A stretch of 42,845 nt of DNA from Chloroflexota bacterium (lineage in GTDB: Bacteria > Chloroflexota > Anaerolineae > Anaerolineales > Villigracilaceae): assembly GCA_013152325.1 (NCBI GenBank), contig JAADGN010000019.1:1-42845 (forward strand), written 5' to 3'. The translations under genes and the position numbers were made by a program. The notes beneath the pieces were generated by a model that made no database searches, had not been told where the DNA came from, and saw nothing but the letters and a program-made list of their open reading frames with translations. Each line of letters begins with the position of its first letter. Position 1 is the stretch's first letter. Positions 24,656 through 32,783 of the stretch are shown in pieces.

Positions 24656-25732
24656 ATGAAACGAATTTTCTTGCTCACGATGCTGGCTGCACTGCTGCTC
24701 GCAGCCTGCGCTCCCCCGGCAGCGCCCGTACCCGGCGAACCGGCCGACAATGACATCGACAATGACGCGCTGGTGGTGATGACGCACGACTCGTTTGCCG
24801 TCAGCGAGAATGTCGTTGCCGCTTTCGAAGCTGAAAATGATGTCGATGTGGTTTTCATTTCCAGCGGAGACACCGGCGCGGCGCTCAACAAGGCCATCCT
24901 CTCGAAGGACGCGCCGTTGGCCGACCTTTTCTTTGGCGTGGACAACACCTTCCTTTCGCGCGCCCTGGACGCCGGTATCTTCGAGCCGTACGACTCGCCC
25001 ATGCTGGGCGTCATCCCTGACGAGTTCAAGCTTGATCCCGAAAACCGCGCCCTGCCGGTGGACTACGGCGACGTGTGCATCAACTACGACAAGGCCTATT
25101 TTATCGAGAACGACCTGCCCGTCCCGCAGACGCTCGAAGACCTGACCCAGCCGGGATATGCTGAACTGCTGGTGGTCGAAAATCCGGCCACATCCTCGCC
25201 CGGCCTGGCCTTTTTGCTTGCGACGGTCGCTCACTTTGGCCCGGATGGCTACCTGGATTTCTGGGCGATGATGGAAGATGATGGCGTGTCCGTGACGGAC
25301 GGCTGGGAGACGGCCTATTACACCAATTTCAGCGCCTCGTCGGGACGCGGCCCGCAGGCGATGGTGGTCTCGTATGCCACCAGCCCGGCGGCGGAAGTGA
25401 TCTTCGCCGACACACCGCTTGACGATGCTCCGACCGGTTCGATTCTTGGCCCCGACACCTGTTTCCGTCAAATTGAATTTGTCGGCATCCTGAAGGGGAC
25501 TCAACACCGCGCCCTGGCAGAAAAGTTTGTGGACTTCATGTTGAGCACCCAATTCCAGGAGGATATGCCCCTGCAGATGTTTGTCTACCCGGTCAATCCC
25601 GAGGCGCAGTTGCCGGAAGCGTTCCTGAAATATGCCCAGGTTCCGACCCAGCCCGCCAGCCTCGCGCCGGAGGATATCGCGGCGCATCGCGACGAATGGA
25701 TCCAAGCCTGGACAGAGACCGTGCTGAAGTAA
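24656..25732 (+). CDS. thiB: Thiamine ABC transporter substrate-binding lipoprotein
   Basis: The start at 24656 has CAGGAGG 6 nt upstream; the ORF-track start at 24605 has none. A signal peptide with lipobox LLAAC anchors it outside the membrane. The 358-aa protein resembles ThiB. It shows VMTHDSFAVSENVVAAFE at the start of the mature domain, VDYGDVCINYDKAYF, ENPATSSPGLAFLLATVAHFG and SYATSPAAE, all typical of thiamine-binding proteins. The riboswitch upstream and the permease and ATPase downstream support thiamine as ligand. A large inverted repeat follows in the 115-nt gap before thiP. Confidence 0.93.
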   Translation: MKRIFLLTMLAALLLAACAPPAAPVPGEPADNDIDNDALVVMTHDSFAVSENVVAAFEAENDVDVVFISSGDTGAALNKAILSKDAPLADLFFGVDNTFLSRALDAGIFEPYDSPMLGVIPDEFKLDPENRALPVDYGDVCINYDKAYFIENDLPVPQTLEDLTQPGYAELLVVENPATSSPGLAFLLATVAHFGPDGYLDFWAMMEDDGVSVTDGWETAYYTNFSASSGRGPQAMVVSYATSPAAEVIFADTPLDDAPTGSILGPDTCFRQIEFVGILKGTQHRALAEKFVDFMLSTQFQEDMPLQMFVYPVNPEAQLPEAFLKYAQVPTQPASLAPEDIAAHRDEWIQAWTETVLK

Positions 25733-25763
25733 TTGGCGTTTGCAGGTTTGCAAGTGTGAAAAT

Positions 25764-25819
25764 GGGCAAGTTTGCAGGTGTACAGGTTCAACCGATTGCT
25801 TGTAACCTGCAGCTTGCCC
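25764..25819 (+). repeat. Imperfect inverted repeat in the thiB-thiP gap
   Basis: GGGCAAGTTTGCAGGT (25764-25779) and ACCTGCAGCTTGCCC (25805-25819) are nearly exact inverted copies, with an inner CAGGTT / AACCTG pair. There is no T tract. It may stabilise the thiB message or lower expression of thiP and thiQ relative to thiB. Confidence 0.6.
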
Positions 25820-25847
25820 GCTTGTAACTTACAACGTATCAACTCTC

Positions 25848-27515
25848 ATGCGTCGTTTTTTCTCCTGGCTGCCCGCACTGCTCTTTTTGGGGCTGTTCTT
25901 TTTCTATCCCCTCGCCAAGATTTTGGCTGTGGGGGTGGGTTCGTCCCTGTTCATTGCCCCGGAATCCCTGCAGATTGGATTTCGGGCTTTACGTTTTACG
26001 CTTTACCAGGCCGCCCTTTCGATGCTGCTCACGCTGTTGGTCGGTCTGCCTGCCGCGTATCTCTTCGCCCGCTATGGTTTCCGCGGCAAGTCTCTGCTGC
26101 GTGCACTGACCGCCGTCCCGTTCATGCTGCCGACGGTGGTGGTCGCGGCTGGTTTCAATGCGCTGCTCGGCCCGCGCGGTTGGGTTAACCTGGCGCTGAT
26201 GAACTTTTTCGAGTTGCAGTCGCCGCCGGTCACGATCCTGCATACGCTGGGGGCCATTTTGCTGGCGCATGTTTTCTACAATACGACCATTGTCATCCGT
26301 GTCGTGGGGAATGCGCTTGTCCATCTCGACCCGCGGCTGGAACACGCGGCGCGCCTGCTCGGAGCCACACCGGCGCGGGCTTTCCGCGAGGTCACGCTGC
26401 CGCTGCTGCGCCCGTCCATTTTGGCCGCCTCGTTGCTGGTCTTCCTGTTCGATTTCACCAGTTTTGGCGTTGTCCTTTTGCTGGGCGGCCCGACCTTCGC
26501 TACGCTGGAGGTCGAGATTTACATCCAGGCGCTGCACATGCTCAACATGCCGGTCGCGGCGCTGCTTTCGCTGATCCAGTTGCTGTGTACGCTGGCGTTT
26601 TCTGTGCTTTACAGTCGCTCGGTCACGCGGACGGTCGTACAGGTGGCGCAGCGTCCCGCCGAGACAGTTGTGCGGCAGGCCAAACGCTGGCGTGAACGTC
26701 TCTTCGTGGGCAGCATGGTCGCCTTGCTGTTTGCGCTCTTTATTCTGCCGATGGCCGCGCTGCCGCTGCGCTCGGTCAGCCGCCTGGAAGCGGCGCGCGG
26801 CGAACGGGCGATCGTCCAGACCGGCCTGACGGGCGACTATTACCGGGAGTTGTTCGTCAACCGGCGCGGCTCCCGATTCTACGTGCCGCCGATCCGCGCG
26901 GCCTATAATTCGCTGGAATATGCGGCTATCACGGTGGTGCTGTCGTTGCTGCTGGGCTTCCCCGTGGCCTCGGCGCTGGCACGTCCGAAGCGGCTTGACC
27001 GCCTGCTCGACCCGCTGCTGATGCTGCCGTTGGGGGCCTCGGCGGTCACGCTGGGATTGGGCTTTATCGTCGCGTTCAACCGTCCGCCGCTCGCCCTGCT
27101 GGGCTCGCCCTGGCTGGTTCCGCTGGCGCATACGATGGTGGCGCTGCCTTTCGCCATCCGCAGTTTGCAGCCCGCACTGGCGGCCATCCCGGAGCGTTAC
27201 CGTCAGGCGGCGGCCATGCTCGGCGCGTCGCCCCTGCGGACGTGGTTCGCAGTGGATTGGCCGATCGTTTCCCGGGCAACGCTGGCCGCGGCCACATTCG
27301 CCTTTACCGTCTCGTTGGGCGAGTTCGGCGCGACCTCGCTGCTGGCGCGCCCGGAGTACCCGACCATCCCGACGGCGATATACCGTTTTTTGTCCCAGCC
27401 GGGCGGATTGAATTACGGGCAGGCTATGGCCATGGCGACGTTATTGATGTTCCTGACCACGGCGGGCATTTTCCTGATCGAAAAATTGCGTTTGCCGGGC
27501 GCAGGAGAATTTTGA
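25848..27515 (+). CDS. thiP: Thiamine ABC transporter permease (two fused permease domains)
   Basis: A 555-aa inner-membrane protein with about twelve hydrophobic segments and two binding-protein-dependent permease modules. Each carries the coupling-loop pattern that contacts the ATPase: EHAARLLGATPARAFREVTLPLLRPSI near residues 165-190, and RYRQAAAMLGASPLRTWFAVDWPIVSRA near 450-475. A basic hydrophilic linker near 260-285 joins the halves. This fused form is usual for ThiP and for iron FbpB-type permeases. The thiamine assignment rests on the riboswitch, thiN and thiB. The thiQ start lies 2 nt past its stop. Confidence 0.92.
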   Translation: MRRFFSWLPALLFLGLFFFYPLAKILAVGVGSSLFIAPESLQIGFRALRFTLYQAALSMLLTLLVGLPAAYLFARYGFRGKSLLRALTAVPFMLPTVVVAAGFNALLGPRGWVNLALMNFFELQSPPVTILHTLGAILLAHVFYNTTIVIRVVGNALVHLDPRLEHAARLLGATPARAFREVTLPLLRPSILAASLLVFLFDFTSFGVVLLLGGPTFATLEVEIYIQALHMLNMPVAALLSLIQLLCTLAFSVLYSRSVTRTVVQVAQRPAETVVRQAKRWRERLFVGSMVALLFALFILPMAALPLRSVSRLEAARGERAIVQTGLTGDYYRELFVNRRGSRFYVPPIRAAYNSLEYAAITVVLSLLLGFPVASALARPKRLDRLLDPLLMLPLGASAVTLGLGFIVAFNRPPLALLGSPWLVPLAHTMVALPFAIRSLQPALAAIPERYRQAAAMLGASPLRTWFAVDWPIVSRATLAAATFAFTVSLGEFGATSLLARPEYPTIPTAIYRFLSQPGGLNYGQAMAMATLLMFLTTAGIFLIEKLRLPGAGEF

Positions 27516-27517
27516 GA

Positions 27518-28558
27518 ATGAGCGGCGAGCGGCACAAGATGCTTGAAGTCGACGGGATTTACAAGACCTATGAGGGCGCGCCGTTGTTGCGCGGCGTCTC
27601 ATTCGACGTTGCGGCGGGTGAGACGGTTTGCCTGCTGGGGCCGTCGGGCAGCGGCAAGTCCACCTTGCTGCGCATTATCGCCGGGCTGGAGGGATCTGGA
27701 TCGGGTCAAGTACGTTGGGATGGGGCAGACCTGGCGTCCGTGCCCGCTCATCGGCGCAACTTTGGCCTGGTGTTCCAGGATTACGCCCTTTTCCCGCATC
27801 TCGACGTGGCCGAGAACGTGGCTTTTGGCCTGAAGATGCAGGGCTTGGGCCGGGCCGAGATAGACCGGCGTGTAGCCGAAGCATTGGCGCAGGTCAATCT
27901 CAAGGGGTTTGAGCGCCGCCGCGTGACCGACCTTTCGGGCGGAGAGCAGCAGCGCGTGGCGCTGGCCCGTGCGCTGGCCCCCCGTCCGCGGTTGTTGATG
28001 TTCGATGAGCCGCTGGGCGCGCTCGACCGCACACTGCGCGAGCGTTTGCTGGATGAACTGCGCTCCATTTTGCACGCCAGCGGGGTTCCGGCCATCTACG
28101 TTACGCACGATCAGGAGGAAGCCTTTGCCCTCGCGGATCGAGTGATGCTGCTGCACGAGGGCAGGATCGTCCAGAGCGGCGCGCCGGCGGAGGTGTATGC
28201 ACGTCCCGTCTCGGCCTGGGTGGCGCGCTTTTTGGGACTGGGAAATATTATTGAGGGGAAAGTGGCTGGCGCTGGGCGCGTGGAAACCAAGGTTGGCGTG
28301 TTGAAAGTTGCCTGCGCTCATGAGCACGCGCGGGGGGAGTCCGTTGCGCTGTTGATCCGCCCGGGCAGGAGAAACGTTGGGGACGGCGAAAACAGCCTGG
28401 AGGGCCGCGTGACCGATGTCGTCTTTCGTCAAAATGATTTTCGCGTCACGCTGGACAATGACCTGTATTTCTATTTGCCGGATGCGCCGAAAGTCGGCGA
28501 GAGGATCGTTTTACAGATACCGCTGACGGCGGTGCAATGCCTGAGCGCGAAGGAATGA
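27518..28558 (+). CDS. thiQ: Thiamine ABC transporter ATP-binding protein
   Basis: The ATG at 27518 follows GGAG in the end of thiP; the ORF-track start at 27242 is inside thiP. The ATPase has Walker A GPSGSGKST, Q-loop LVFQDYALFPH, signature LSGGEQQRVALARAL, Walker B LLMFDEPLGALD and switch THDQEEAFALADR. A C-terminal ~110-residue regulatory part (TOBE-like: FRVTLDNDLYFYLPDAPKVGE) makes it 346 aa, longer than the enterobacterial ThiQ of about 230 aa and closer to FbpC/PotA types. The C-terminal domain might add control of transport. The substrate is assigned from context. Confidence 0.9.
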   Translation: MSGERHKMLEVDGIYKTYEGAPLLRGVSFDVAAGETVCLLGPSGSGKSTLLRIIAGLEGSGSGQVRWDGADLASVPAHRRNFGLVFQDYALFPHLDVAENVAFGLKMQGLGRAEIDRRVAEALAQVNLKGFERRRVTDLSGGEQQRVALARALAPRPRLLMFDEPLGALDRTLRERLLDELRSILHASGVPAIYVTHDQEEAFALADRVMLLHEGRIVQSGAPAEVYARPVSAWVARFLGLGNIIEGKVAGAGRVETKVGVLKVACAHEHARGESVALLIRPGRRNVGDGENSLEGRVTDVVFRQNDFRVTLDNDLYFYLPDAPKVGERIVLQIPLTAVQCLSAKE

Positions 28559-28562
28559 CATC

Positions 28563-29021
28563 GTGGAACCAATTACGGTGCTCAAACGTAATTTGCAAGG
28601 CGAAGTGACCTGGCAGTATAGCGGCCGTGTCCTGCGCCGCGGGCCGAATTTGATCGTGCTGGAGGCCCGCTTCAACCGGCCGGGTGTATCCTTTATGGGC
28701 GTTTTGCTCAAAGAGGGCGACCGGTTCGTGGAGACCTTCTATGCCGACCGCTGGTACAACATTTTCGAGATCCACGATCGCGATGACGACCATCTTAAAG
28801 GCTGGTATTGCAACGTGGGCGAACCGGCGATATTGGATGACGCCACGGTTTCGTACGTGGACTTGGCGCTCGATTTGTGGGTGGCGGCGGATGGGACGCA
28901 AACCGTGCTGGACGAGGACGAGTTCGAAGCGTTGAACCTGGACGCGGAGATGCGCACCCGCGCCCTGGCCGCGCTGGAAGAGCTAAAAGGTGTCTTTAAC
29001 GCAAAAAGGCCTCCGCGATAA
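28563..29021 (+). CDS. DUF402 domain protein
   Basis: The start is GTG at 28563, 4 nt past the thiQ stop, so it is probably part of the thiamine operon. The 152-aa protein is one DUF402 domain: FYADRWYNIFEIHDRDDDHLKGWYCNV, YVDLALDLWV and VLDEDEFEAL. Members include a staphylococcal nucleoside di/triphosphate phosphatase and RNA-binding FAU-1-type proteins. The acidic residues typical of the phosphatase branch are present. A phosphatase acting on a nucleotide or thiamine phosphate would fit the neighbours, but that is inference. The terminator stem overlaps its last codons. Confidence 0.85.
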   Translation: MEPITVLKRNLQGEVTWQYSGRVLRRGPNLIVLEARFNRPGVSFMGVLLKEGDRFVETFYADRWYNIFEIHDRDDDHLKGWYCNVGEPAILDDATVSYVDLALDLWVAADGTQTVLDEDEFEALNLDAEMRTRALAALEELKGVFNAKRPPR

Positions 29022-29039
29022 GGCGGGAGGCCTTTTTTT
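29003..29039. terminator. Bidirectional terminator overlapping the DUF402 stop codon
   Basis: GGCCTCC / GGAGGCC, extended by A-T pairs, forms the stem, followed by a run of seven T on the plus strand and preceded by AAAAA that serves the minus strand. It lies between convergent genes (28563 plus, 29052 minus). Confidence 0.85.
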
Positions 29040-29051
29040 GTTGGGCCGGGT

Positions 29052-29249
29052 TTAGAGGACAAAGGGGACAATGGATTTGGCGAGGCCGAACAGCGCGTCG
29101 CCGTTGTTCCACAGCCACCAGCCAGCGCCGGCCACGACGACACAGCAGCAAAGCAAAACGATGGCGACGACAGCAATGATCAGGCCGACGTTCTTCTTCT
29201 TTGGTTCCTCGTAGGAAGGGGGGATGGGGGAGCCTATATTTTCGTTCAT
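29052..29249 (-). CDS. Small single-pass membrane protein, 65 aa
   Basis: The sequence begins with a polar N-terminus (MNENIGSPIPPSYEEPKKKN). One transmembrane helix, VGLIIAVVAIVLLCCCVVVAGAGWWLW, includes three consecutive cysteines, and a short tail follows. GGAGG lies just upstream of the ATG, which supports a real gene despite the small size. It is the third gene of a minus-strand group with DUF4126 and DUF2085 proteins, 32 nt after the DUF4126 stop. The Cys cluster could be lipidated or carry disulfides. The function is unknown. Confidence 0.75.
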   Translation of the reverse strand: MNENIGSPIPPSYEEPKKKNVGLIIAVVAIVLLCCCVVVAGAGWWLWNNGDALFGLAKSIVPFVL

Positions 29250-29281
29250 TTGTGCCTCCAGAAATTAAGTTGTAAGGTTGA

Positions 29282-29851
29282 TCAGGCTTGCTGACGGGCG
29301 TTGGCTCGTCTCCATAACCACCAGATGACGGTTGTGGTGATCAATATCAGAATGACGCCGACCAAAATTGGAATGATGATCGCCAGGATCGACAGGATCG
29401 TAGAGATCACGTCTTCCATAAAACTGACTGGCGCGTTGCCCGCGCCGCCGGTCGTGGCTGTGACCGCCGGGCGGACGGCAACGGATTTTACGGCGTGTAC
29501 GCTCCCGGCGACCAGCAGCCCGAGGGATAGCGAGAGCATGGGATGCACGTCGGTGATGACTTTGGCGCTGGCGGCAAAGGCAATGGCGCCCGCAGCTGGA
29601 CGTACGAAAGATTGGATCGCGTCGTTGATGTGGTTGACAGCCGGGACTTTGTCGGCGAAGAATTCGATTGCGCCCAGAACGACCAGCAAGCCGATGATCC
29701 ACCAACTGGTCAGCGTATCCCAGGGCGGATTGAGCTTGATCAGGTCTGTGAAGCGCGCCAGCAGCGCGACGACCAGCAGGGGGATGTAGGCGTTCAGTCC
29801 GGCGCTGGCGGAAAGCCCGAAGGCGGAGAAGATACCGGTCAGTATTTCCAT
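29282..29851 (-). CDS. DUF4126 family membrane protein
   Basis: The ORF track extends to 30169, but the gene starts at 29851, where the ATG shares one base with the preceding stop (TGATG). The 189-aa protein has about five membrane segments. MEILTGIFSAFGLSASAGLNAYIPLLVVALLARF and the central EFFADKVPAVNHINDAIQSFVRPAAGAIAFAA are characteristic of DUF4126. A final helix precedes a basic tail (WRRANARQQA). The biochemical role of the family is not known. It is co-translated with the DUF2085 gene. Confidence 0.85.
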   Translation of the reverse strand: MEILTGIFSAFGLSASAGLNAYIPLLVVALLARFTDLIKLNPPWDTLTSWWIIGLLVVLGAIEFFADKVPAVNHINDAIQSFVRPAAGAIAFAASAKVITDVHPMLSLSLGLLVAGSVHAVKSVAVRPAVTATTGGAGNAPVSFMEDVISTILSILAIIIPILVGVILILITTTVIWWLWRRANARQQA

Positions 29852-30693
29852 CAATAACCTCCTGCTTGTCCCATGGGGAAGCCGCCCCAGGTTCCGGTCG
29901 CCCAGAAGCGGAACAGGTCGATGCCCAGGATCATGATTAAGGCCATTGTGAATCCGGCGGTCAGCGGCAGCCATAGTTGGCGCAGCGTGTCGAAGGCGTT
30001 CTCCTGACGCATGATCATTACCCAGACCATGCTGTAGATAAGCGTCAGCAGTGCGAGCACGCCGAGCGGGCTGATGATGGCAATGGGGTAGAGCACCATG
30101 GGGCTTTCGGTCAGGATGCCCAGGTCGATCACGAGCATGGCGCCGACCAGCAGGCCCAGGTCGCGCCAACTGCCCAGGGCCGGGCGGGGATCGATCTTCT
30201 GCCAGACGGTTTGATTGAAAGCTGGGTACAACATGGCGGACATAGCCAGTCCCATGCCGCTGCCGGTCAGCAGGCGCAGGGTGTTGTTCGGGATGTAGAT
30301 GTTGGGGATTTGGTCGAACGAGCCGGGATAGGTTTGTTTCATCAGGTACAGGTACGAGTTGCTGCCGTCCACAAACCAGATCAGGGCAAACAGGGCCAGC
30401 GGGATGATGAGTTTCCTGGGCGGCATGCCGCTCCGCTTGCGGCTGACAAGAGCCATGAAGAGCAATCCGACCGCCGCGCCGGTGAAGGTGCCGGTGTCAC
30501 GCGCACACAACGGCAGTTGCCGCTCGCCGATGTGGAAGGAACGTTCGCTGATGCGGTGACAGACGGCGTAGCCGATTGAGTCCGCTTTGCCGAGAATGCC
30601 CGGCGGCGCAACGTACAGCCATCCGGCAAGCACAGTGATGGCCGCCAGCGGAACGAGCCATTTGGTCAACTTACCGATAAATGTTTTCTGCAT
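29851..30693 (-). CDS. DUF2085 family membrane protein
   Basis: A 280-aa protein with about seven membrane segments. The DUF2085 signature is visible at CHRISERSFHIGERQLPLCARDTGTFTGAAVG (residues about 45-76): a Cys-His pair and a second Cys in LCARDTG that may bind a metal. The remaining segments are hydrophobic with short loops. The start at 30693 has no Shine-Dalgarno, and a strong promoter ends 9 nt upstream, so the message may be leaderless. It is the first gene of the three-gene minus-strand membrane cluster. The function is unknown. Confidence 0.83.
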   Translation of the reverse strand: MQKTFIGKLTKWLVPLAAITVLAGWLYVAPPGILGKADSIGYAVCHRISERSFHIGERQLPLCARDTGTFTGAAVGLLFMALVSRKRSGMPPRKLIIPLALFALIWFVDGSNSYLYLMKQTYPGSFDQIPNIYIPNNTLRLLTGSGMGLAMSAMLYPAFNQTVWQKIDPRPALGSWRDLGLLVGAMLVIDLGILTESPMVLYPIAIISPLGVLALLTLIYSMVWVMIMRQENAFDTLRQLWLPLTAGFTMALIMILGIDLFRFWATGTWGGFPMGQAGGY

Positions 30694-30702
30694 TGTGTCA
30701 TC

Positions 30703-30731
30703 ATTATATGGGCATTACCTTCGAAACGCAA
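30703..30731 (-). promoter_or_regulatory. Promoter for the DUF2085 cluster, probable leaderless start
   Basis: Minus strand: TTGCGT (30731-30726), 17-nt spacer, TATAAT (30708-30703). The -10 box ends 9 nt before the ATG at 30693, so transcription would begin about 3 nt upstream of the start codon. Confidence 0.7.
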
Positions 30732-30834
30732 GCAGGCAGGAAAATTCCAACCACGGCGAAGCGATTCTCTTCTGGTAAGATAGAAACCGTCCCTGGAGCC
30801 TGTCGGCCATTGATCGCCGACTACTGACTACCCT

Positions 30835-32118
30835 ATGAAGAAAATCTCCTTCCCTCGCATGTTCGCGCTCAACGCCTATTGGCTTGGCGTCTCGTTTATG
30901 TGGAGTGCGCTGCATCCGCTTATCTTGCCGGCGGTGCTGCTCAACTATGTGCCGGAGACGCAGAAAAATACCTACCTTGGTTTGTTGACGTTCGTCGGTT
31001 TGGTGATCGCGATGATTATCCAGCCGCTTTCGGGCGCGTTGAGCGACAGCTGGGTCTCGCGCTGGGGACGGCGCAGGCCGCTCATCGTTATCGGGACGCT
31101 GTTCGACTTCGTCTTTCTGTCCGTTTTGGCCTGGGGCGGCGGATTCGTCTGGTTGATTGTCGGCTACATCGGCCTGCAATTCAGTTCGAATATCGCGCAC
31201 GGCCCGGCGCAGGGACTGCTGCCCGACCGCGTCCCGCTGGGGCAGATGGGCGCGGCCAGCGGCTTGAAGACTTTCCTGGACATGACCGCGCTGATCATCG
31301 CCTCGCTCGCGGCAGGACGCCTGCTCGATCCCGAAGGGAAGAATCCGACCCTTGTCATGCTGGTGGTGATGGGGGTGCTGGCGGCGGGGCTGGCGGTCAC
31401 TGTCTTTGGGACGCCCGAAGAGCCGACGCACGGCAGACCCAAAACAGATTGGCGCGGCCTGCGGGACTCGTTCCGCATTGACTTGCGCGCCAATACCGCT
31501 TATTGGTGGTTGATCGGCCAGCGCTTTCTCTTCTTGATCGGCATCTATGGCTTGCAGGCCTTTGCCCAGTATTATATGCGCGACGTGCTGCGCGTGGAAA
31601 ACCCGGTCAAGCAGACCGGCGATCTGCTGGCCGGGCTGACGTTGGGACTCGTCGTCCTGGCGCTGGCTGGCGGCTGGTTGAGCGACCGCTTCGGCGCCAA
31701 ACGCGTCCTGTCCATCGCCGGGTGGCTGGCCGCAGTTGGATTCATCCTGTTGATGCTGGCCCGCACGCCGGAGACGCTGGTTGCCTATGGCGTGGTCATC
31801 GGCGCGGGGATCGGTCTCTTCCTGACCGCGAACTGGGCGCTGGCCAGCCGCCTGGCCCCGGCGGGTGAAGCGGGCAAGTTTCTTGGCCTGACCAACCTGG
31901 CTACGGCCGGTTCGGGTGCGCTGGCGCGTCTCGAAGGCCCGCTGGTGGATATGCTCAATCATGCTTTCCCCGGTGTCTGGGCGGGGTACAAGTTCCTGTT
32001 CATCTTTGGAGCGCTCTGCGCATTGGGGAGTGTGCTGCTGTTGAAGCGCGTGGTTTTGCCGGATGCTGACCCAGATGTAACGGTTGTTTTTGTGGAGTAC
32101 CCTGCGGAGACGGAGTGA
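30835..32118 (+). CDS. MFS transporter
   Basis: A 427-aa protein with about twelve hydrophobic segments. The loop 2-3 motif reads GALSDSWVSRWGRRRPLIVIG, as in MFS sugar or proton symporters of the SLC45/GPH type, and the second half repeats it as GGWLSDRFGAKRVL. The central loop (FGTPEEPTHGRPKTDWRGLRDSFRIDL) is hydrophilic. The N-terminus (FALNAYWLGVSFMWSALHPLILPAVL) lacks a signal peptide, as expected. The substrate cannot be told from the sequence, and no catabolic genes adjoin it. It is divergent from the DUF2085 cluster across a 141-nt gap. Confidence 0.88.
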   Translation: MKKISFPRMFALNAYWLGVSFMWSALHPLILPAVLLNYVPETQKNTYLGLLTFVGLVIAMIIQPLSGALSDSWVSRWGRRRPLIVIGTLFDFVFLSVLAWGGGFVWLIVGYIGLQFSSNIAHGPAQGLLPDRVPLGQMGAASGLKTFLDMTALIIASLAAGRLLDPEGKNPTLVMLVVMGVLAAGLAVTVFGTPEEPTHGRPKTDWRGLRDSFRIDLRANTAYWWLIGQRFLFLIGIYGLQAFAQYYMRDVLRVENPVKQTGDLLAGLTLGLVVLALAGGWLSDRFGAKRVLSIAGWLAAVGFILLMLARTPETLVAYGVVIGAGIGLFLTANWALASRLAPAGEAGKFLGLTNLATAGSGALARLEGPLVDMLNHAFPGVWAGYKFLFIFGALCALGSVLLLKRVVLPDADPDVTVVFVEYPAETE

Positions 32119-32130
32119 CGTTCATACAGT

Positions 32131-32157
32131 GCAACCCATCCGGTTATCTTGCGTATA
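32131..32157 (+). promoter_or_regulatory. Candidate ECF-type autoregulated promoter
   Basis: GCAACC (32131-32136), 15-nt spacer and CGTATA (32152-32157) recall the AAC / CGT elements used by many ECF sigma factors. It lies 26 nt before the sigma-factor start. The match is short, so this is tentative. Confidence 0.35.
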
Positions 32158-32183
32158 TGGATTAGAACGAATTAGGAGAACCC

Positions 32184-32783
32184 GTGGAAGACGAAAAGGT
32201 CTGGATACTCCAGGCCCAACAGGGCAGTGACGAGACTTTTACATATTTGGTCGAGGCGTACCAGAAGCCGGTCTACAACCTTTGTTACCGGATGCTGGGT
32301 GGGTCGGAGGCGGCTGAGGATGCGGCTCAGGAGACCTTTCTGCGAGCCTATCAAAACCTGGCGCGCTATGATATCAGGCGTTCCTTCGGCACCTGGCTGC
32401 TTTCCATCGCGGCGCATTACTGCATCGACCGCTTGCGTCGTAAACGACTGCCCACTTTTTCGATCCATGACGACGAAGGCGCGCCCATCGAAGTCCCCGA
32501 CGTTTCAGCCGCGAACCCGGAGAAGGAGACAATGCGAGGCGAGCAACGTGAACGCTTGCAAAACCTGCTTCAATCGCTGAACGAGACCGATCGCGCCGCC
32601 ATCATCCTGCGTTATTGGCACGAGTATTCCGAAGCCGAAATCGCCGAGGCGCTCTCGCTGACGGTCAGCGCCGTCAAGAGCCGTTTGCACCGGGCGCGCC
32701 GTCGCCTGGGGCATCTCTGGCAGGAAGAATCGCAGCAGACACCAAGTGTGGAAAGGATCCCTTATGAATCACCAGCCTTTTGA
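32184..32783 (+). CDS. ECF-type RNA polymerase sigma factor
   Basis: The start is GTG at 32184 with AGGAG upstream. The 199-aa protein has region 2 (TYLVEAYQKPVYNLCYRMLGGSEAAEDAAQETFLRAYQNL ... FGTWLLSIAAHYCIDRLRR). Region 4 follows (LQSLNETDRAAIILRYWHEYSEAEIAEALSLTVSAVKSRLHRARRRL). Regions 1 and 3 are absent, as in ECF factors. The next gene, a zinc-binding membrane anti-sigma factor, starts 20 nt before this gene ends, so the pair is translationally coupled. The signal that releases the sigma factor is not known. Confidence 0.93.
   Translation: MEDEKVWILQAQQGSDETFTYLVEAYQKPVYNLCYRMLGGSEAAEDAAQETFLRAYQNLARYDIRRSFGTWLLSIAAHYCIDRLRRKRLPTFSIHDDEGAPIEVPDVSAANPEKETMRGEQRERLQNLLQSLNETDRAAIILRYWHEYSEAEIAEALSLTVSAVKSRLHRARRRLGHLWQEESQQTPSVERIPYESPAF

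Noticed and set aside
29282-30169. 295-aa form of the DUF4126 protein
   Set aside because: The first 106 codons are an out-of-frame reading of the DUF2085 gene; the TGATG overlap marks the real start at 29851.
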